Notes: generated by a model from the sequence alone, not told the origin. A DNA stretch of 64,000 nucleotides from Cylindrospermum stagnale PCC 7417 (GCF_000317535.1 NC_020050.1:254443-318442); one strand, 5' to 3'. Numbered from the stretch's first letter, positions 9,114-19,123 are shown. Translations and numbers: made by a program.

Positions 9114-9231
9114 AACTTTTAAGCGAAGACAGAATACTGTCACTACAGGCTAACGCCTACATCAAATTTTATCAAATAAATACTACTGAACACTACAATG
9201 ATTGAAGAAGCAATCATTTGGTCTAGTTGTG

Positions 9232-9504
9232 ATGCAATCAATTTTCTGGACTGTAGAAGAAGTAGCCCTAAGAGCTAAACAGTTTTACGAAAACGGTATT
9301 CGTCAAAATGTCGAGTCTGGTGAAAATATCGGTAAGATGATTGTGATTGATGCAGAAACGGGTGAATATGGGATTGATCCAACTGGTGTAGAGACAGCGT
9401 TAAAGTTAAAACAGAAAAACCCTAATGCTAGATTGTTCACTATACGGATTGGTTATGATGTTGCTGTAAGTTTTGGTGGTGCAATGGAGCGTACTGCTGA
9501 ATGA
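9232..9504 (+). CDS. Small conserved hypothetical protein paired with an aspartic protease-like gene
   Basis: About 90 residues from the ATG at 9232 (MQSIFWTVEEVALRAKQFYE). A TTG at 9202 could add ten residues. The central part contains KMIVIDAETGEYGIDPTG, a beta-rich pattern seen in short cyanobacterial proteins next to clan AA proteases. Its stop overlaps the next start as ATGA (9501-9504), so the two are translationally coupled. The pair is on the plus strand, unlike the surrounding genes, which suggests an inserted two-gene cassette. A toxin-antitoxin-like role is possible but unproven. Confidence 0.65.
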   Translation: MQSIFWTVEEVALRAKQFYENGIRQNVESGENIGKMIVIDAETGEYGIDPTGVETALKLKQKNPNARLFTIRIGYDVAVSFGGAMERTAE

Positions 9505-9866
9505 TTTATGGAAAAGTAATGGATGGTAGGGCAATAATTCCAGTGGTTTTTCGTTTACCTTCGCAGCCAGATTTTAATTTGGATTTTGTCATTGATACTG
9601 CATTTAATGACCATCTTACTTTACCACCGCAGGCAGTCAGTGCGATGAATCTTCCCTTGTATTCTAGTACCGAAGCAAGGTTAGCCGACGGTAGTCAAGC
9701 TTTATTATCTATCCATTTGGCAACAATTGTATGGGACGGCATAGAAAGATTAGTTCCAGTTTTAGCTGCTGGTTATAAACCTTTACTAGGAACTTCTCTC
9801 ATGGCAGGATATCATCTAGAAATAGATTTTCAAGATAATGGTTTAGTTTCCTTAGAAAAACTCTAA
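9501..9866 (+). CDS. Clan AA (retropepsin-like) aspartic protease-like protein
   Basis: A 121-residue protein with FVIDTAFNDHLTLPP near residue 30, the position and pattern of the catalytic D-T/S-G loop of retropepsin-like proteases, here D-T-A. A hydrophobic-hydrophobic-G motif follows near the end (LLGTSLMAGYHLEID). Single-domain members of clan AA would act as homodimers. It overlaps the upstream small gene by four bases. The Gly-to-Ala change in the DTG triad leaves activity uncertain. Confidence 0.7.
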   Translation: MIYGKVMDGRAIIPVVFRLPSQPDFNLDFVIDTAFNDHLTLPPQAVSAMNLPLYSSTEARLADGSQALLSIHLATIVWDGIERLVPVLAAGYKPLLGTSLMAGYHLEIDFQDNGLVSLEKL

Positions 9867-9900
9867 TCGATTAGTTGTTGTTTTGGTGGGTTCGGAATTA

Positions 9901-12774
9901 TCAGAATAAATTCAATTGTCCACCTTCATTAAATGGTATCTCAGGTTGCACATAAGACACTTTGGCTTTAATTTCATCCATAGCTAACCACAAATCTAAC
10001 AACGCTTTTTCTTCGGGGATGCGTTTCTTTTCATCACCAATGCGCGGAATTACTTTCAACGCTACTTCAAATGTCCGCATAAATAAATCGTTGCTGACTA
10101 AGCCTGTATTTTTCATAAATCTGCGAACAGGTTCTGTATTTTCTTCTTCTTGGTAAAGGGCGATAATAGCGTGGAGTCCATCAACTAAATATCTGGCAGA
10201 AAATTCAGTATCGGTGACGGAGAAGGCGCGTTTTTTCAGGCGTTGTTCTGGAGTGAGTAATTTACAGTAACCGCTTCCAGAATCGAGTAGTTTGTGTTTT
10301 TTGACTAAATCGGAAACATCAAAACCACCCACTGCTAAAGCCAGTTGTCTAGCTTCATCGAAGGGAAATTCTCGCGCTTCAAAGGTATCCCATGCCAGGA
10401 TGTACCATTGGGTTAAGGGGTCGATACCGTTGAAGTCTTTACCTTCTAATAGCTTTTGTAGTCGGTATTCGACTACTGCTTGACGTACTTCTTCAAATGC
10501 TGCTTTGGGTTCAACTGGGTTCCCGGCGCTGTCGAGGATGGAACTATATTTAGTAAACACACTCAAAGCTGAACCGAAAGCACTTAAGCACAAGTTTATC
10601 CCAGGGGGTTTAATGCGGCGTTGCGGATTTGCTACTCTATCAGCAGCAGGACGAGAATCTTCAGTTAAGCATTTTTCGAGTTCTGGTGCTTTTTCAAAGA
10701 CGATATTTCGCACGTCAATTCGCACGTCATCCCACCAAGCTTGTTCGGCGTTGGGGTCACGTTTGCGGCATACTAAAAGTACTGTGCTGGATACTGCGTT
10801 TTTCTGCGCTTGGTGCAAGTTTTGGGGATTTTCAGTACTGACTGCCCAAGATGCGGTAATCTCGAAACCAGCATCAATGAGGGATTTTGCTAAGACATCC
10901 CACGCGCCGGAGTCTTTGTGGTTGAATTGTACTGTCATTACGCCGTCGTCACGTAATACGCGATGGTATTCAGCGAAAGCCATCGCCATTTTTGCTTCAT
11001 AGTCTTGGTTGGCGAGAATTTCTGGAGATACTCCCATGTTGCGGAAGCGCCCTGGATTTGCAATTGCTTCTCTATCTTTGTCAGTAAGTTCGTTAAAGAA
11101 TAAGTCAGGGAAGACACTTAATAAATTTGCTCTAAGCCATACATAAAAAAAGTCAGAGATTTCACCATAACGAATAGAATCATAGTATGGTGGGTCTGTA
11201 ACTATAGCGTCTACAGATTTATCAAGAACATGAGTTAGGCTATCGGCTGATGTTGCTTTTATTTGAATATATTTATGAGCTTTTTGTTCAAAATTTGGAA
11301 TACTTGCATTGAAATAATCATTGCTAAATAAATTACAAATTCCAGAATAATCAGATATCAATGATTCACATTGATATTGCCACAATTTAGTAATAACATT
11401 AGTTTCGGGATAATTCCAAAATAGGTTAAGCGAATGTTGTCCAAGGGCTGATTCAATAGCACATTTAGACGCATTTAAATGTGCTAATCTACAGTTTTTA
11501 TCTACACAGTTACTAATTAAAATACTTAAATAAGTCAAAATTGATTCTACTTTACTAACCTCGTATTCATGTTGAATTAAGGATTTTGCATCATCAATAA
11601 TTTTTGTATAGGTTGCAAGTGTTATAAGTTGACGAGCATTAAACATTTCATACCATTTATAAATACCGTATAGGTACATATCTGGCCCTCTATGAGTATT
11701 TTCAGGAATTTCTTGAATAGGTATAAAACCAGCCAATTCCCATTCCTGTTTTTTCTCACTTAAAAACAACTCTGCCTTTTTTATACCTTCGTAATCTATT
11801 TCTTGAGGTGTCCGAAATTCTAATGCTCCGCTACCTTTACGATAAGCTACTGCATATAATTGATGTCCTAATCCTTTGGATTGAGCATAGGTTTTTATAG
11901 CCTCATCTTGAATTACACTATTACAATTAGGACATTTACCTACACCTCTACTAATAGTAATTGTTGTATCTGGGTCATATTCTCCATTAGTCGTTTCAAT
12001 AGTTATCCCTTTACCCTTTCTTCCACTAATTAATTCAAAATTAACTCGCTTGTTTTCAGGATTAGGAATTGGCTTTACAGCATACCAGTCAGTTGTAATT
12101 TTTCTCGCTTGTCCTTTTCCTGCATAATTGCTAGTCCGACTTAACCACCAATTAGGACTTAGAGGAACAACAGACTCACAATTAGGACAAACAACCGTAT
12201 GCGCCCAAAAGTAATATTGAGTTGTTTCTCCAGGTAAAGAAGGGAAAAACTCAGCTAATCTTTTCTCCGCTTCATCTCCTACCCACTTCACCCATTTATC
12301 AATATCCTGCTGCAAATCTGGGCCAAACTTTAGCGGATATTCCATCGCCGCCTTCATCGTCACCACCGCCACAGGATTTAAATCAGAAGCCAGCACATTT
12401 AACCCATATCTCGCCGCCTCAAACGGAATACTCCCACCACCTGCAAACGCATCTAAAATTGTGGGTGTGCGAGTTCCCCAAACCTTCTCACAATAATCCT
12501 GCACTTTCTTAATTTGCACAGAATTAGGCGGCGTTTTATATAGCTTTACCTCCTTCCCCGGTACTAACCCCAGCAAATATTCAAACTCTTGCATTGTGAT
12601 ATCTGCTGGTAATATCGAAGCCAACACACTAGCGCGACTAAAAGATAATGGCTTACGCGAATACCAGCGATGTAATCCTTTAAATGGATTTCCCCCATGT
12701 TCAAAATTAACTTGCTCGTTTAATACCTGTACAGGCATCATTTTTTCAATAAAAACATCGGGGCGTTTAGGCAT
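9901..12774 (-). CDS. DUF1156-type DNA methyltransferase
   Basis: This 957-residue protein begins with the DUF1156 signature (VNFEHGGNPFKGLHRWYSRK). AdoMet motif I is DAFAGGGSIPFEAARYG (from D108) and the amino-methyltransferase catalytic motif is DPPYYDSIRYG (from D527). Two CPNC motifs suggest a zinc ribbon between the halves. DPPY points to N6-adenine or N4-cytosine methylation. The gene follows the DUF499 ATPase and its 142-aa partner on the same strand, with 116 bp between. Members of this set recur together in defence islands, where modification of host DNA would mark self. The enzyme looks complete. The site it recognises cannot be read from the sequence. Confidence 0.88.
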   Translation of the reverse strand: MPKRPDVFIEKMMPVQVLNEQVNFEHGGNPFKGLHRWYSRKPLSFSRASVLASILPADITMQEFEYLLGLVPGKEVKLYKTPPNSVQIKKVQDYCEKVWGTRTPTILDAFAGGGSIPFEAARYGLNVLASDLNPVAVVTMKAAMEYPLKFGPDLQQDIDKWVKWVGDEAEKRLAEFFPSLPGETTQYYFWAHTVVCPNCESVVPLSPNWWLSRTSNYAGKGQARKITTDWYAVKPIPNPENKRVNFELISGRKGKGITIETTNGEYDPDTTITISRGVGKCPNCNSVIQDEAIKTYAQSKGLGHQLYAVAYRKGSGALEFRTPQEIDYEGIKKAELFLSEKKQEWELAGFIPIQEIPENTHRGPDMYLYGIYKWYEMFNARQLITLATYTKIIDDAKSLIQHEYEVSKVESILTYLSILISNCVDKNCRLAHLNASKCAIESALGQHSLNLFWNYPETNVITKLWQYQCESLISDYSGICNLFSNDYFNASIPNFEQKAHKYIQIKATSADSLTHVLDKSVDAIVTDPPYYDSIRYGEISDFFYVWLRANLLSVFPDLFFNELTDKDREAIANPGRFRNMGVSPEILANQDYEAKMAMAFAEYHRVLRDDGVMTVQFNHKDSGAWDVLAKSLIDAGFEITASWAVSTENPQNLHQAQKNAVSSTVLLVCRKRDPNAEQAWWDDVRIDVRNIVFEKAPELEKCLTEDSRPAADRVANPQRRIKPPGINLCLSAFGSALSVFTKYSSILDSAGNPVEPKAAFEEVRQAVVEYRLQKLLEGKDFNGIDPLTQWYILAWDTFEAREFPFDEARQLALAVGGFDVSDLVKKHKLLDSGSGYCKLLTPEQRLKKRAFSVTDTEFSARYLVDGLHAIIALYQEEENTEPVRRFMKNTGLVSNDLFMRTFEVALKVIPRIGDEKKRIPEEKALLDLWLAMDEIKAKVSYVQPEIPFNEGGQLNLF

Positions 12775-12890
12775 AATTCAAATTAATACGTAAATATCAG
12801 AAGCTACTATAGTAGCAAAAATCATAGACAAATATAATTCGCAGCCACATAAATTAAGTCCGCACAGGTAGACTATAATCAGCGAGAAAA

Positions 12891-13319
12891 TCAATCCCCC
12901 AAAAGGACTCTAATCGCTTTCAAAGCCTGATTACGTTTACCATTACTAATCTTAGCAAACCAGTAGTGCGACTCTTCATAACTCATGGCTCTAATCCCTT
13001 GGGCAATATTCGCAATGCGTTCTATTTTAGAAAGCGGTTGCAAAGTCTGAAACAATAATGCCAGATTTATCCCAGATTCCTCATTCAAAATATAAGGAGT
13101 TTGGCGATTGTGACTTAGGGTTTTGGGGTCATAATTATTCGCCTTCAAAGAATCATAAATTGCCTGTTTCACCTGAATTAAAGCATTGCCCTTTAAACGC
13201 CCAATGCGTTTAGCAGAGGGACGCTTTTTTTCCCCGGCTTTTTTATAAGCACATTGATACAACTCCAGGGCAAAGTTATTGTTATCCGTGGGGACTACTC
13301 GCAATTGAAACTCTTGCAT
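12891..13319 (-). CDS. Small partner protein of the DUF499 ATPase
   Basis: A 142-residue basic protein starting MQEFQLRVVPTDNNNFALEL. It has a Lys/Arg-rich middle (KKAGEKKRPSAKRIGRLKG) and a helical C-terminal half ending in ALKAIRVLLGD. Its ATG follows the DUF499 stop by one base (TGA-G-ATG), so the two are almost certainly co-translated. I recognise it only as the small gene that usually sits between DUF499 and DUF1156. A DNA- or complex-bridging role fits its charge, but this is inference. Confidence 0.75.
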   Translation of the reverse strand: MQEFQLRVVPTDNNNFALELYQCAYKKAGEKKRPSAKRIGRLKGNALIQVKQAIYDSLKANNYDPKTLSHNRQTPYILNEESGINLALLFQTLQPLSKIERIANIAQGIRAMSYEESHYWFAKISNGKRNQALKAIRVLLGD

Positions 13320-13320
13320 C

Positions 13321-16300
13321 TCAGTAAGTTACTTTAGCCGTCAAATTCAGCCTATCAACCGGATTACGATTTAGGGCCCCTTTGATATTACTGATTTCTG
13401 CGCCGTTTGGTTCGACTGGAGATGAAAATTCAAATACGAGCTTTAGGGAAACGTCAGCTTTTATATCCGGGCTACTTAGCAAAGTGTTAACAGCCCCCTG
13501 AAAACTCTGAAATCCTTTAACTGGCCCTTGATACTCTAAGCGGATAAATTGTTCACCAACAGTAATAGTTGCCGTTTGGTCGATTAGCAAGGGTAGCTTT
13601 ATTAACATAGGGAAAGCTGTCATCAATCTGCGGTAGTCCATCACCTGTCCGACAGAGATTTCCAAAGACTTGATACCCTGAACTTGATTATCTTTGATAC
13701 AGTCTTCTAATTGAGTAAATACACTATTGAGTGTTCCCTCCCAGTCAAATTCTTCCGGTTTAGCTTTAAACAGCGATAAATCATCCCAGTCATCGCCGAT
13801 TTTTTCACTACCGTTAGGTGTGCGGGGTGTTCCAGTACCGTAGGTTAAAATGCTTGCTTGGGTTTCCCTCTCCTCTACTTCGCCGTTGCCGTAGTCAGCT
13901 ACAATTTTGAAAGAAGTGGTTTTAGCGATCGCCATCTCATACTCATCACTAGGGCGAAACTCCCCAACAACCAAATTCCCATCCTGATAAAGCGTAATCG
14001 TCAAAGCCCCCGAAGCCTTCCACCGCACCCGCACAGGTTTAAGATCATCATTACTGGACATCACCTGGGCGTTAAGTTCAATTTCTCGCGGTTTCGGTAA
14101 TTCCAGAATTCCCCGGCGATAAAGTACCATCCGCTCAGAAAATTCGATAGAGTCGGGTAGGGTAAATTTACCTTCATCAGTTTTAATAAATAACTTCTCA
14201 CCCACCTTCATATCCCAACTACCAGTCTGTAACCCCTGGCGGATGGTATCTCGCAGCTTGGATAATTCAGCATCAAGGAGTATATTTAAACTCAAGTCTT
14301 TGGCGAAAGCTTCCTTCAATGCTTTAGTTGTCCAATAAGTTAACCCAGACAGCCAAACCTTCTGCAAAATATAAGCAGGTGCATAAAATGGTGCATCATC
14401 AGCACGAATTTTTTGACAATCTTTCAGTGCTTTTAAAATCACATCCTGTTGATTACTTTTACCCTTCACATCGCTAGAATCTTGGGCGGGAAGAGTGTAG
14501 TGCATCAACCCCTTGGGAGCTTTTACAGGGTCATTAGCTGGGTAAAATAAGTGGCGGTAGGCATTAGTTAAAGATACCCTTACCCCTAAATCAAGAGAAC
14601 CTTTTTTATCTTTGAGTTGTTTTTGCTGATTTTCTGATAAATCTTGCAAGCGATTGGGAGAATTGAGAATATTCAGAATGGCGCGAAACTCCCTGGCGTT
14701 GTTAATCGCTCGGTCTAATTCTTGCTTATTTGCAACTAAAAATAATAAGCGATTCCTAAATGTCCGAAACTTACCCGACTCACCTGTTTCATTAAAAATT
14801 TTCTCCACCATTGGCGGTGGCCCTTCGGTAGTTACAGAAATAGTCGCCTCATTAAAGTCAATTAAACACAGGGCGATGCTATCAGAAACGTCATCCACAT
14901 CCGCTGGTGATTCTGGTGCAGAAACTAACGTGAGTAGTCTATTAGCAAAAATGGCATCGCGGCGACCGCGCAAATCGTCTTTCGCCTCGGTAATTCCCAC
15001 TTGGGCTTTTTCTTCGGCAATAATTTTATTGATTGATGGTTCTTCTTTAAAACGAGCCAGAGTTGTAATCGGATCATTTTCCAAGTACCAAGCAACTTCA
15101 CTCAGTCTTTCTAAGGCAGTATCAACAAAGCCAATTTCTAACCCCGGTGTCAACAAAGATAAATTTAATTCGGCGCGACGAATACCCGCAGATATACCTT
15201 GAGTGATGGAATGTAATAGAATAGTCCGGGCTACCCAGGTAGAAAAGGGAGGTTTACCAGCAGCTTTCCATTCTGCATCTTGTAACTGAGCGTGTGCCTC
15301 TCTACCATCTTTATTATAAACATCTGCTTGGATAGTAATCCGCATCAAGGGACGTTCTAAACGGGCAGTTAAATCGCTGGTGATTTCTTCCTCAACACCA
15401 ACAGGGATGTGGTGGGGATGAATTAACGGTATCCAATTTGTTGAATGTTGACTGTTGACTGGTGACTGTTGACTGGTAACTGGTGACTGTTGACTGGTAA
15501 CTGTATTTTGTCCGTCAGCAGTTAACCGTGAACCGTCAGCATTTTGCCACAGATAACGTATGACTCTGGCAAATAACCGCAAAGCGCCTCTGGTGCGTTG
15601 GAAGTTGGGAATGGAGGCGATTTTTTTAGTTAGCAGGTTAAATAATTCGGGGTGGAAGGGGTAACTTTGCTCGATGCTTTCCATGTAGCGTGCATCTTTG
15701 CAACCATCTGGTAAATTAATCCGACTAGCTTTATAACTTTGTAAGTATTCTCTGGCAGCGTTGGTGGCAGCATTACCTTCAATACTGCTGAACATCCTCT
15801 GTTTAACTATGTTGTAAATTTCAATATCCGTGCTGGGTTTAAGAATGCGTTCTTGCCTAGCTGTGGCAGAAATGGTTTCCCGAATTTCGGTGGTTTCTTC
15901 CCCGAAACTGTCACTGGAAGAAGCGAGGGTGTAAACAAAGACTAAGTTATTACAAGATGCTGCCAAGTCCATGAGGGCGAATAAAAAAGCAACTACCTGT
16001 CCGGCTAAGTCGCTATTCCCAACTATAACAGCTTTGGCTTTTCTCAAATATGTAGCAATTTCATCGAGGATAATGACTGTGGGCTGCCCCTGGGTGATCC
16101 TTTCTAAAACTACAGTACCTGGACTAACTCGCTGTTCATCAGAACCTTTAAGCAAGCTGTAACCTGCCACACCGCCGATTTGATAGGCAATTTCTCCCCA
16201 AAGGGTGTAAGTGGTAATGCCAGTATCGGTATGCAAAACACCATTAACTGGGTCAAGGTCTTGGCAAGCGATCGCAGCTGCTTGAATCGGTCGGTCTGGT

Positions 16301-16653
16301 ATTAAATTAATGTTGTCAGTAAAACGATGTAGTCCAGGAATCTCTCGTCCATGTTTAGCAATATGCCACAGAGCAATTTCATCGTGAGTTTTACCACCAC
16401 CAAAGCTGGTTTCCAGTCGGATAATGGGGGAACCTACAGCTTCCCCTACCAACCGCCCGAACACTTCAGAGATTAAAGTTTTCAAACCATCAGTAGCAAA
16501 GGTGTTGGCGAAAAAGGCTGTGGGATCTTGGTAGACTTGGGGCGCTTTCCCTTCAACAACCAGTCGCAACTTGGCCGCGAATAATTCAGGAGAGAGTTCT
16601 CCTGCTAAAATTTCGTCTCTAGGGATGCAAGTTTTAAATACTGAGGGAAGCAT
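13321..16653 (-). CDS. DUF499 ATPase of a defence module
   Basis: An 1110-residue P-loop ATPase with Walker A FGGGKTH (K88) after RLETS and Walker B VIILDEIATYL. The N-terminus (KTCIPRDEILAGELSPELFA) and the layout of ATPase, helical region and C-terminal beta-rich module are typical of DUF499. Members work beside large methyltransferases and helicases in BREX-like and DISARM-like systems, probably as an AAA-type motor or assembly switch. An insert of Thr/Ser/Gln repeats (about residues 370-405) matches an intergenic repeat family and lies in a loop. The gene is the first of the module; the start at 16653 has no strong competitor. Confidence 0.85.
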   Translation of the reverse strand: MLPSVFKTCIPRDEILAGELSPELFAAKLRLVVEGKAPQVYQDPTAFFANTFATDGLKTLISEVFGRLVGEAVGSPIIRLETSFGGGKTHDEIALWHIAKHGREIPGLHRFTDNINLIPDRPIQAAAIACQDLDPVNGVLHTDTGITTYTLWGEIAYQIGGVAGYSLLKGSDEQRVSPGTVVLERITQGQPTVIILDEIATYLRKAKAVIVGNSDLAGQVVAFLFALMDLAASCNNLVFVYTLASSSDSFGEETTEIRETISATARQERILKPSTDIEIYNIVKQRMFSSIEGNAATNAAREYLQSYKASRINLPDGCKDARYMESIEQSYPFHPELFNLLTKKIASIPNFQRTRGALRLFARVIRYLWQNADGSRLTADGQNTVTSQQSPVTSQQSPVNSQHSTNWIPLIHPHHIPVGVEEEITSDLTARLERPLMRITIQADVYNKDGREAHAQLQDAEWKAAGKPPFSTWVARTILLHSITQGISAGIRRAELNLSLLTPGLEIGFVDTALERLSEVAWYLENDPITTLARFKEEPSINKIIAEEKAQVGITEAKDDLRGRRDAIFANRLLTLVSAPESPADVDDVSDSIALCLIDFNEATISVTTEGPPPMVEKIFNETGESGKFRTFRNRLLFLVANKQELDRAINNAREFRAILNILNSPNRLQDLSENQQKQLKDKKGSLDLGVRVSLTNAYRHLFYPANDPVKAPKGLMHYTLPAQDSSDVKGKSNQQDVILKALKDCQKIRADDAPFYAPAYILQKVWLSGLTYWTTKALKEAFAKDLSLNILLDAELSKLRDTIRQGLQTGSWDMKVGEKLFIKTDEGKFTLPDSIEFSERMVLYRRGILELPKPREIELNAQVMSSNDDLKPVRVRWKASGALTITLYQDGNLVVGEFRPSDEYEMAIAKTTSFKIVADYGNGEVEERETQASILTYGTGTPRTPNGSEKIGDDWDDLSLFKAKPEEFDWEGTLNSVFTQLEDCIKDNQVQGIKSLEISVGQVMDYRRLMTAFPMLIKLPLLIDQTATITVGEQFIRLEYQGPVKGFQSFQGAVNTLLSSPDIKADVSLKLVFEFSSPVEPNGAEISNIKGALNRNPVDRLNLTAKVTY
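15430..15540. repeat. In-frame TGACTGTTGACTGGTAAC repeats in DUF499 gene
   Basis: Several tandem copies of GACTGTTGACTGGTAACTG-like units are translated in frame as a chain of TSQQSPV units. This is the same repeat family as the inserts in the helicase gene of the same module. Confidence 0.75.
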
Positions 16654-16783
16654 AGAAATATATTGATGGTTCGGTTCCTAGTTGTCGGTTAACAGCCAAC
16701 CAGCAACTGTCAACAATTATTTGTTTTCAAATATACTAAGCTGTTTTTAAATCCATCTTAAATGCAAATTGGTTGGTCTGCAT

Positions 16784-19123
16784 TCAATCTAACCTCTGCC
16801 TGAAAAGGACGTCCTCAGCAAATGGCCGGAACCAGCCGGGATTCGCATCTGCCCACGCAGTAGCTTCTTCAAAGAGCGATTTTTCCCCCGAATCGAGGTA
16901 AAATTGCATTTTGGCAATCATCTCCAGACGTTGGCGCTCTTGACCACTGATGATTCGTCCTACAATCACACCGTATTGCTGCACTTTACGCCTAGCATGG
17001 CTTATTGCCATTAGCCGCAATTTGGTCACTCGCTTCAGCTCTTCAATCCTTGAGGAATCATCACTAGTAGAATCACCAACAGATGCATCCTGCAACCCGT
17101 TGTTATCACTTTGAGGTGATAATTCTGGTGTCACAGGTGCAACTGTCGGTAATTCGACAGTTGCACTTTGCCCCCCCTGATTGAGAATTTCTTGTGGTGG
17201 TTCTGGTGTCAAGGCAGTAATTGTCGAAACTACAGCCAGTCCGTTATCCCCCAGCATTGATAAGTTTTGATTATTTATTTTTGGCGAGTCGCCACAATCA
17301 AAAGGATATAATAAATCCTGATTGAAATTGAGTTCGTTTGATTGTAAAATATTAAGAGAAACCGATTTCTCTACTTGATTGCTAGGTTGATTTAAGTCAA
17401 TTTCAACACTATTAGCAAAATTTATGAGTTCCCGATTTTCTACTACCTGGGTTACTCCTGAGTCTTTTTGACAAACCTCGCTTTGTTGAATTACCTCTAC
17501 GGCTTCCAGCCCTTGGGGGGCTGTAGCCGCAGGTGGTAAACAAAAAACCTTCATATAAGTAAACTGCCCGTAATAGTCCTCTGGATAAGGGTTTCGGGCT
17601 GTCTGTTTTTTACTGAATTGACTCTTTTGGTAAAACTGCCCGTAATAATCCTCTGAGTATGGGTTTGCACTATTTTCCGGCTGACTACTGTTTCCTAGGT
17701 TGATGCTATTTCCTAGGGTATTGTTTGCTGCTTTTATGCTGTTCTCTACCCAAGGATCTGGAATGTACCTTTGGGGATGCCATAGGTGCTTGTGTTTGTA
17801 TAGTGTGTCTTGGCTCAATGTTTTGTTGAACCGACGTTTATGTTCTGCACTTATCTGCTTTCCTCTTTCGGTTACTCCCTCTTTTAAGCCTGTATCCCAC
17901 TCCAATACTTTGACTATGCTCTGAATGCGCTTTTGGGCTTGCTCGCTACGTTCCTGGTTTTGGCTTTTTGGTTTTTCAAATGGGATTACGTTGTCTCTGT
18001 CAGTGGATTTTTTTACTCCTCTACCACCGACTAGGGCTAGGGCATAGGTGTTGGCAAATGTTCCTAAGGGACGTTTTGGATAACTGGCGTAGGGGGTATA
18101 CCATTGGTGGCGTGTTGTGCATTCTACCCAATCTCTTACCCTTGCTTCGATTTCATGTTGGTGGCGGCAATATTTTGTGTAGCCAGGGGCTTCTACTGCG
18201 GTTTCTATGGCGTATTCCACTAAGTTTTCGTCTTGTAGGTCTTTAAAGACTATTCCGTAGCCTACGATGATTTGCAGGAGGATGTTTGTTTGTCCTGGTT
18301 CTGTCCATCCTGTGGCGATTATTTCTTCCCAGTTGTTACGCCATTCTTCTATTTTGATTCCGCTTTTTTGACGATACTGTTCTCGGTTATGGCGAATTCT
18401 TGCTTTTTTGCAGGCGTTTTTGAGTTTGGTTAGGTCTTGGCGATGTGCTGCGCGATCGCAATAATCAAGGAAGGTGGCTACGGAATCACTGATTGCTTGC
18501 AAGTCATCATCTAGCAATAAGGCACCGCTACCTGGTTGCATGGGGCAGCGGATGGCATTGTAGTTGATTATGCCGTTTTCACTGTATTGTTTGACGTTGG
18601 GGAAAATTTCTAGGTGCCCTTTGCGGATCTGGAAGCCCGTGTCTTTTAAGGTTTGCTCGATGGCACAGGCTAGGTTAAAGGTTGGTAATTCTTTTTCAAA
18701 GGTGACTATCAGGTGGTAGCCACCACTGTGGCTTGATTGAATGGGGATGATGTCAACTATGCCGATGTCTTCTAGGGCGGCTTTGATGCGCTTTACTGAT
18801 GGGAGGTTATGGTAGTCACCTCCTGCATCTAAATCTATTGTGGCGTAACGAGTAGTGGAAGCAAAGCGGATGCCTACAAGCTGGTTGCTGTTTTGATGGG
18901 CTGCCCACAGTTGAGATGGCTGGAGGTAATAATCTATTGTTCTCCAGGCTGGTTTGGCGAGGAAGGTGGTTGCTGGGGCGACAATGGCACTCCAAGGATG
19001 CCAAAAATATTTTACGTAGCGTTTCCCCAACTCGGAGGCTGGCTGGTGGGGTTTGATTTTGGTTTTGGAAAAATGCGCTCGATTTGATTTGGCGAAATCG
19101 CCTGAATTTTCTGGTAGATACAT
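16784..19123 (-). CDS. AEP-superfamily primase (plasmid replication type)
   Basis: A 779-residue protein. The N-terminal 210 residues carry an archaeo-eukaryotic primase/prim-pol core: ATIDLDAGGD (Asp97 and Asp99), SSHSGGYHL (SxH-type motif, about 130-138) and IRCPMQPGSG. These provide the metal-binding acids and the nucleotide-contacting His. A helical domain follows, then a long Asn/Ser/Pro-rich, probably disordered linker (about 430-690), then a basic C-terminus. Such fusions occur on mobile replicons, where they start DNA synthesis. It lies 130 bp upstream of the DUF499 gene and about 930 bp from the HTH protein gene, with iteron-like repeats between. Confidence 0.75.
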   Translation of the reverse strand: MYLPENSGDFAKSNRAHFSKTKIKPHQPASELGKRYVKYFWHPWSAIVAPATTFLAKPAWRTIDYYLQPSQLWAAHQNSNQLVGIRFASTTRYATIDLDAGGDYHNLPSVKRIKAALEDIGIVDIIPIQSSHSGGYHLIVTFEKELPTFNLACAIEQTLKDTGFQIRKGHLEIFPNVKQYSENGIINYNAIRCPMQPGSGALLLDDDLQAISDSVATFLDYCDRAAHRQDLTKLKNACKKARIRHNREQYRQKSGIKIEEWRNNWEEIIATGWTEPGQTNILLQIIVGYGIVFKDLQDENLVEYAIETAVEAPGYTKYCRHQHEIEARVRDWVECTTRHQWYTPYASYPKRPLGTFANTYALALVGGRGVKKSTDRDNVIPFEKPKSQNQERSEQAQKRIQSIVKVLEWDTGLKEGVTERGKQISAEHKRRFNKTLSQDTLYKHKHLWHPQRYIPDPWVENSIKAANNTLGNSINLGNSSQPENSANPYSEDYYGQFYQKSQFSKKQTARNPYPEDYYGQFTYMKVFCLPPAATAPQGLEAVEVIQQSEVCQKDSGVTQVVENRELINFANSVEIDLNQPSNQVEKSVSLNILQSNELNFNQDLLYPFDCGDSPKINNQNLSMLGDNGLAVVSTITALTPEPPQEILNQGGQSATVELPTVAPVTPELSPQSDNNGLQDASVGDSTSDDSSRIEELKRVTKLRLMAISHARRKVQQYGVIVGRIISGQERQRLEMIAKMQFYLDSGEKSLFEEATAWADANPGWFRPFAEDVLFRQRLD

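Noticed and set aside
10505..11002. 165-codon plus-strand ORF opposite the methyltransferase gene
   Set aside because: Shadow frame opposite conserved methyltransferase motifs.
14654..15202. 182-codon plus-strand ORF opposite the DUF499 gene
   Set aside because: Shadow frame; the opposite strand carries a continuous conserved protein.
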